Assembly: GCF_001894945.1 (NCBI RefSeq)
Contig: NZ_BCXE01000001.1
Location: 248,001-312,000, forward strand
Reading direction: 5' to 3'
DNA from: Rhodococcus ruber NBRC 15591
Lineage (GTDB): Bacteria > Actinomycetota > Actinomycetes > Mycobacteriales > Mycobacteriaceae
DNA length: 64,000 nt
Shown one piece after another: positions 58,374 to 64,000 of this stretch. A program made the translations under genes and the position numbers. Each line of letters opens with the position of its first letter. Within the stretch, counting starts at the first letter, position 1. A model generated the notes under the pieces. It saw only the letters and a list, made by a program, of their open reading frames with translations, did no database searches and was not told the DNA's origin.

Positions 58374-58462
58374 CAGGGCCTCCCGGTGGTGACATCGCGC
58401 GATGAAGCGGTTCCACAGGTGTATCGCCGATGACCGGCAGTGTGTTGCATCACAGCGTTCGT

Positions 58463-58503
58463 CGGCGTGTCTTCCCCCCGATCACAGGGGGGAAGACACG
58501 CCG
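58463..58503. terminator. Perfect 17-bp-stem hairpin after the TrpB-like gene
   Basis: Arms 58463-58479 and 58487-58503 are perfectly complementary (GGGGGGAAGACACGCCG on the right) with a 7-nt loop. The element is 18 bp downstream of the TrpB-like stop on the minus strand. Confidence 0.75.
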
Positions 58504-58521
58504 GCAGCGCTATCCGAGCTG

Positions 58522-59796
58522 CTATCCGAGCTCGCCGTGCAGGTAGGCGGCGTAGGCCGGCAGGTCGAGCTGCCCGTGCCCCGACAGCCCGATCACGATC
58601 ACCTCGGGTTCGGTCACGGTCCGCGCGTACTCGGCGGCCGCCGCGATCGCGTGGGCCGACTCGGGGGCCGGCACGATGCCCTCGGTGCGGGCGAACTCGA
58701 CCGCCGCCGCGAAGGCGTCGGTCTGCGCCACGGCTGTGCCCTGCACGTATCCCAGTTCGACGGTGTGACTCAGCAGTGGCGCCATGCCGTGATAGCGCAG
58801 CCCACCGGCGTGGATGGGATCGGGAATGAAATCCTGACCGAGGGTATGCATCTTGAGCAGCGGGGTCAGGCCCACGATGTCGCCGTGGTCGTAGCGGTAC
58901 TCGCCGCGCGTGATGGACGGGCACGCGGCGGGCTCGGCCGCCACCACCCGGGTGGTGGCACGGCCGTGCAGCACCTCGCGCAGGAACGGGAACGACAGGC
59001 CCGCGAGGTTGGAGCCGCCGCCGGCGCACCCGAACACGACGTCGGCCTGCTCCTCGCCGGCGGCACGCAGTTGCTCGACGGCCTCGAGGCCGATCACGGT
59101 CTGGTGCAGCACGACGTGGTTGAGCACGCTGCCGAGCGCATACCGGGCGGCGGGATCGCCGGCGGCGACCTCGACGGCCTCGGACACGGCGATGCCCAGC
59201 GAGCCGGGGGTGTCCGGCTGCTCGTCGAGGACCTTGCGGCCGGACGCGGTGAGGTCCGACGGGCTCGAGTGCACGGTGCCGCCGTACACCTCGATGAGGT
59301 GCCTGCGGTACGGCTTGGACTCGTACGAGGCGCGCACCTGCCACACCTCGAGGTCGATGCCGAACTTGGCGCATGCGAACGACAGGGCGCTGCCCCACTG
59401 GCCGGCGCCGGTCTCGGTGGTGAGCTTCTTCACGCCGTCGACGGAGTTGTAGTACGCCTGCGCGAGAGCCGAATTCGTCTTGTGGCTGCCCACCGGGCTC
59501 ACGCCCTCGTACTTGACGTAGATGCGGGCGGCGGTGCCGAGCGCCCGCTCGAAGGACCGGGCCCGCAGCAGCGGCGTGGTGCGGTAGGTCGCGTACGCCT
59601 CCCGGACGGGCTCGGGGATCGCGATGTCGGTCTCGGTGGAGAGCTCCTGCTCGATCAGCCCCGCGGCGAACAGCGGTTCGAGATCGGCGGCCGTGACCGG
59701 CTCCCTCGTGCCGGGATGCAGGTGCGGCGGCGGGGCGTCGGGCAGATCTCCCGCGATGTTGTACCAGTGGGTGGGAATGCTGACGGGCTCCGACAC
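58522..59796 (-). CDS. TrpB-like PLP enzyme (TrpB2-type tryptophan synthase beta)
   Basis: The protein has 424 residues. PLP Lys106 is in GSHKTNSA, TTETGAGQWG is the substrate loop, and GCAGGGSN (about 246-253) binds phosphate. PAPESAHAI and the C-terminal LSGHGQLDL also match. The extended N-terminus with WYNIAGDLP is diagnostic of the TrpB2 group, which acts without an adjacent TrpA and can salvage indole and serine to tryptophan. No other trp genes are nearby. The strong hairpin downstream makes it monocistronic. Confidence 0.87.
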   Translation of the reverse strand: MSEPVSIPTHWYNIAGDLPDAPPPHLHPGTREPVTAADLEPLFAAGLIEQELSTETDIAIPEPVREAYATYRTTPLLRARSFERALGTAARIYVKYEGVSPVGSHKTNSALAQAYYNSVDGVKKLTTETGAGQWGSALSFACAKFGIDLEVWQVRASYESKPYRRHLIEVYGGTVHSSPSDLTASGRKVLDEQPDTPGSLGIAVSEAVEVAAGDPAARYALGSVLNHVVLHQTVIGLEAVEQLRAAGEEQADVVFGCAGGGSNLAGLSFPFLREVLHGRATTRVVAAEPAACPSITRGEYRYDHGDIVGLTPLLKMHTLGQDFIPDPIHAGGLRYHGMAPLLSHTVELGYVQGTAVAQTDAFAAAVEFARTEGIVPAPESAHAIAAAAEYARTVTEPEVIVIGLSGHGQLDLPAYAAYLHGELG

Positions 59797-59895
59797 CGGA
59801 CGGTCCTTTCGTCTTACGAGAGTGGAACGGGTTCAGTGTGCCTTCCGTCGCATGCGGGCTGCCGCGCCAGGTCCGTCGGCATCGACAGAAATATG

Positions 59896-59911
59896 TAGAC
59901 CGGTCTATTAT
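59896..59911 (+). promoter_or_regulatory. TAGACCGGTCTA operator overlapping the -10 of a leaderless TetR gene
   Basis: TAGACCGGTCTA (59896-59907) is a perfect 12-bp palindrome of the LmrA/YxaF-type TetR box (ATAGACCRGTCTAT in Bacillus). TATTAT at 59906-59911 is placed so that transcription would begin at about 59918, the GTG start, giving a leaderless mRNA. Confidence 0.65.
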
Positions 59912-59917
59912 TTAGGG

Positions 59918-60490
59918 GTGACCACCAAGGGAGCGCGCACGAAGGCGCGCATGATCGACACCACGCTGGATCTGATCCAGTCCCGCGGCTACCACGGCAC
60001 CGGGCTGGGCCGCATCACCGACGCCTCCGGAGCGCCGCGCGGCTCGGTGTACTTCCACTTCCCCGGCGGCAAGGACGAACTCGTCGTGGCGGCCCTGGAC
60101 CGGGTGGGCGCGGAGTTCACCGGCCTGCTCGAGGAGTTGCTGGCCGAGGGGCGGACCGCCGCCGAGATCGTCGCCGCGGTGTTCGACGACCTCGCGGCCA
60201 GGCTCGAGGGGTCCGGGTTCGCGGCCGGCTGCGCCGTGGTCGCCGTCGCCGTCGACGCCGCCGCCGACAACCCTGTGCTGCAGCAGAGCTGCGCCCGCGT
60301 CTACGAATCGTGGCGCGTGATCCTCGAGCGCGTGCTCGCCCGCGACGGGGTACCCGATGCCACCCGGCTCGCCGGGGTGATCGTCAGCCTCGTCGAGGGC
60401 GCCACCACCGTCGCCCGTGCCAGGCACGACGTGGCCCCCCTCGCGGACGCCCGCGCGGTCGCACTCGACCTCGTCGGAGCCGGACGATGA
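59918..60490 (+). CDS. TetR-family regulator (LmrA/YxaF-like), autoregulated
   Basis: The 190-residue protein from GTG 59918 has the HTH GTGLGRITDASGAPRGSVYFHFPGGKDEL (about 26-54), the pattern of the LmrA/YxaF/TetR_C_13 group, and CAVVAVAVDAA in the ligand domain. The operator palindrome directly upstream matches that subgroup. It overlaps the next gene by 4 bp (ATGA), so the reductase is probably the controlled product. Confidence 0.88.
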   Translation: MTTKGARTKARMIDTTLDLIQSRGYHGTGLGRITDASGAPRGSVYFHFPGGKDELVVAALDRVGAEFTGLLEELLAEGRTAAEIVAAVFDDLAARLEGSGFAAGCAVVAVAVDAAADNPVLQQSCARVYESWRVILERVLARDGVPDATRLAGVIVSLVEGATTVARARHDVAPLADARAVALDLVGAGR

Positions 60491-61527
60491 GCGCCGCGGT
60501 GGTCTTCGGGGCGACGGGGTTCCTCGGCCGCGGACTGCTGCGGGACCTGCTCACCGGCCCCGACGGGGACGTCCTCGTCGTCGCCGCGGTGCGTTCGGCG
60601 GAGTCCGGGGCACGCCTGCGCGACCGGCTCGCCGCCGACGGGGTGCCGCTCGACCGGCTCTCGGTCCACGTGTTCGACCCGGACGCCGCCGAGCTCGCCC
60701 TCGATCCCGCGCCGGCGGACGTGCGTGACGTCTACAACCTGGCCGCCGCGTTCGCCTTCGGGATGACCGCGCACGCGGCGCGGGAGGTGAACGTCGTTCT
60801 GGCGGCGAAGATCACCCGATTCGCGGCGGTGGCGGGCGCGCGCCGGCTCGTGCACGTCAGCGGCTACCGGGTCGCGGCGTACCCGGCCGTGCCGGCGCCG
60901 TGGCCCCGGCGGCACCGGCGGCGCACCTACCGCAGGTTCGGCGCGTACGAGGCGTCGAAGATCGAAGCCGACGCTGTGGTGCGTGCACTCGCCGCCGAAC
61001 TCGGGGTTCCCCTCACGGTCGTCAATCCCGGGACGGTGATCGGCGACTCCCGCACCGGGGCGGCCGATCAGTACCTCGGTCTCGCGGAGCTGGTCGTGCA
61101 ACTCGCCCGCGGGCAGCTGCGCGCCGTGCCCGGCTCCCGGCGCACCGTGCTGCCCGTCGTCACCGTCGACCATCTGGCCCGGTTCCTGGCGCTGGTGCCG
61201 CGCGATCCGGAGACGGTGGGGCAGGCCTACTGGGTCCTCGACGAGGCCACCCCTCCGCTGCCCGAACTCGTCGCCCTGCTCGCCGACGAACTCGGCGTCC
61301 CCGCACCACGCCGGCGGATACCCGTGGCGGTGCTGCGGGCGCTGCCGTCCCGCGTGACCGGTGCGGAGAAGGAGACCCTGAGCTTTCTCAGCGCCGACAC
61401 CTACCCGACGGCGTCCGCCGCCGCCCTCGCCCGCCGGCACGGACTCGAGTACCCGCCGGTGCGGCCGGCGCTGCGGCTGTGGGCCCGCCATCTGGCGGCG
61501 ACGGCGCCGGGTTCGGCGGGCGGATAG
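60487..61527 (+). CDS. Extended SDR / NAD-dependent epimerase-like oxidoreductase
   Basis: The protein has 346 residues. GATGFLGRGLL (8-18) binds the dinucleotide. VYNLAAAFAFG and the catalytic region VHVSGYRV...YEASKIEAD (Tyr near 155, Lys near 159) follow. VNPGTVIGDSRTG and a C-terminal substrate domain complete the extended-SDR pattern, similar to fatty-acyl-CoA or hydroxysteroid reductase-like members. It is coupled to the TetR gene. The substrate is unknown. Confidence 0.83.
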   Translation: MSAAVVFGATGFLGRGLLRDLLTGPDGDVLVVAAVRSAESGARLRDRLAADGVPLDRLSVHVFDPDAAELALDPAPADVRDVYNLAAAFAFGMTAHAAREVNVVLAAKITRFAAVAGARRLVHVSGYRVAAYPAVPAPWPRRHRRRTYRRFGAYEASKIEADAVVRALAAELGVPLTVVNPGTVIGDSRTGAADQYLGLAELVVQLARGQLRAVPGSRRTVLPVVTVDHLARFLALVPRDPETVGQAYWVLDEATPPLPELVALLADELGVPAPRRRIPVAVLRALPSRVTGAEKETLSFLSADTYPTASAAALARRHGLEYPPVRPALRLWARHLAATAPGSAGG

Positions 61528-61597
61528 GGTGGTCGGGGACCCCCGTCCGGGCGCTGTGGAGGGGTCATGGCCGTCCATCCGATAAACTGCAGGTCAA

Positions 61598-63508
<1,911 letters not shown>

Positions 63509-63523
63509 GGGCACCGGTGGTGA

Positions 63524-63551
63524 TCGCGGGCGCACCTGAGTGCGCCCGCGA
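63524..63551. terminator. Perfect 12-bp-stem hairpin between convergent deaD and DUF1206 genes
   Basis: TCGCGGGCGCAC (63524-63535) pairs with GTGCGCCCGCGA (63540-63551) around a CTGA tetraloop. It is suited to stop both convergent transcripts. Confidence 0.7.
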
Positions 63552-63554
63552 GAC

Positions 63555-64000
63555 TCACATCTTCCCGTACCGCGCCAGGACGAAGCAGTACACGCCGTAC
63601 GCGGCGATGCCGAGACCGGCCGCGACGAGCAGGATCTGACCGAACGGGGCGGTGCCCAGCGTCTTGAGGGCACCGTCCAGTCCCGTCGCCTTGGACGGGT
63701 CGGCGGTGAACGTCGCGACGAGGACCAGGACGCCGGCACCGGCGATCGCCAGGCCCTTCGCGACGTACCCGACGACACCGAGCGGCTCGGCGTACCGGGG
63801 CAGCCGCCCGCGGTGCAGGTCGTCGAGGAACTTCTTCGCCGCGCCCTTGTAGACGTGGTAGGCGCCGATGCCGATGATCACCAGACCGGCCGCGACGAGC
63901 AGGACCTTGCCGCCGCCGGACTGCATCAACCGGGCGCTCAATCCGGCGTTCTGCTCACTGCTCGACTTGCCGCTGCCCCGCGCGAACTGGAACGCGGTCA
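63555..64000 (-). CDS. DUF1206 membrane protein (N-terminus cut by window edge)
   Basis: At least 148 C-terminal residues are visible, and the frame stays open to the window edge (FQFARGSGKSSSEQNAG before the visible helices). Paired-helix repeats typical of DUF1206 are present: GKVLLVAAGLVIIGIGAYHVYKG, VVGYVAKGLAIAGAGVLVLVA and FGQILLVAAGLGIAAYGVYCF. Each has a Gly-rich kink and a following basic loop. Full-length family members carry three such pairs. The function is unknown. Confidence 0.85.
   Translation of the reverse strand, partial: TAFQFARGSGKSSSEQNAGLSARLMQSGGGKVLLVAAGLVIIGIGAYHVYKGAAKKFLDDLHRGRLPRYAEPLGVVGYVAKGLAIAGAGVLVLVATFTADPSKATGLDGALKTLGTAPFGQILLVAAGLGIAAYGVYCFVLARYGKM

Noticed and set aside
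58453-58469. Further Crp-like site AGTGT-N6-TCACA before the hypothetical gene
   Set aside because: Two mismatches in one half-site and overlap with the terminator hairpin make it too weak to call.

Overview
The window is about 70% GC, with dense coding, many GTG/TTG starts and 1-4 bp gene overlaps. Its gene content points to the mycolata (Corynebacteriales), most likely Rhodococcus or a close Nocardiaceae relative. Three things support this: a fused 2-oxoglutarate decarboxylase/dehydrogenase (kgd) without a lipoyl domain, an LpqY-SugABC trehalose-uptake operon, and a gene order at the left end that matches my memory of the M. tuberculosis block mrp / lytic-transglycosylase-like / DUF1003 / MgtE-N-CBS / stress-protein-like / lpqY-sugABC / corA (Rv1229c to Rv1239c). 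I see no rRNA, tRNA, insertion sequence, prophage or CRISPR array. Most of the window looks like chromosomal housekeeping plus lineage-level metabolic genes.

Layout. 1-5,027 (minus): Mrp ATPase (cut by the left edge), two secreted lytic-transglycosylase-fold proteins (the second lacks the catalytic Glu), DUF1003 membrane protein, and a channel-less MgtE-N/CBS protein. 5,086-11,939 (plus): a CitE-like lyase, a stress-protein-like membrane protein, the lpqY-sugA-sugB-sugC operon behind a Crp/GlxR-type site, and a coiled-coil protein. 12,001-23,180: drug exporter, winged-helix (AlkX/YcaQ-like) protein, DUF1360 protein, RecQ, ParB-like protein, SUFU-like protein, GT-C-like membrane protein overlapping corA, and PHP phosphoesterase. 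23,181-25,852: malic enzyme with a long AT-rich leader, then an orphan osmolyte-binding-type lipoprotein. 25,811-29,885: an operon of Baeyer-Villiger monooxygenase, short-chain dehydrogenase and HSL-type esterase, divergent from a TetR regulator with a perfect 19-bp operator between them. 29,968-37,694: kgd and a single-chain fused ABC exporter. 37,856-41,369: ABC-2 exporter pair, hydrolase, hypothetical. 41,487-48,902: AraC/VOC pair, Xi-class GST, GNAT with an in-gene repeat expansion, MFS exporter, and two crotonases flanking a degenerate acyl-CoA-synthetase-like protein. 48,931-55,197: adenine deaminase, aldonolactone oxidase / TetR / PLP aldolase unit with two identical-form operators, DUF2252, and a lipase-like hydrolase. 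55,288-64,000: FadD15-like ligase, phosphoribosyltransferase, TrpB-like enzyme, TetR-SDR pair with a TAGACCGGTCTA operator, DeaD helicase, and DUF1206 (cut by the right edge).

How it fits together. Trehalose uptake, peptidoglycan hydrolysis and fatty-acid activation each carry a one-mismatch match to TGTGA-N6-TCACA upstream, so a cAMP-receptor regulator could link them. The BVMO/SDR/esterase operon encodes a self-contained alcohol to ketone to ester to acid plus alcohol route and resembles part of the mycobacterial mymA operon. Recurrent local oddities are short tandem duplications spanning stop codons (three genes), 3 x 16-bp repeats at two gene boundaries, and long U-less hairpins at gene ends. 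Nothing here is clearly a new defence or mobile system. The most unusual items are the pseudo-enzymes, the repeat-expanded GNAT, and the TetR/operator modules.
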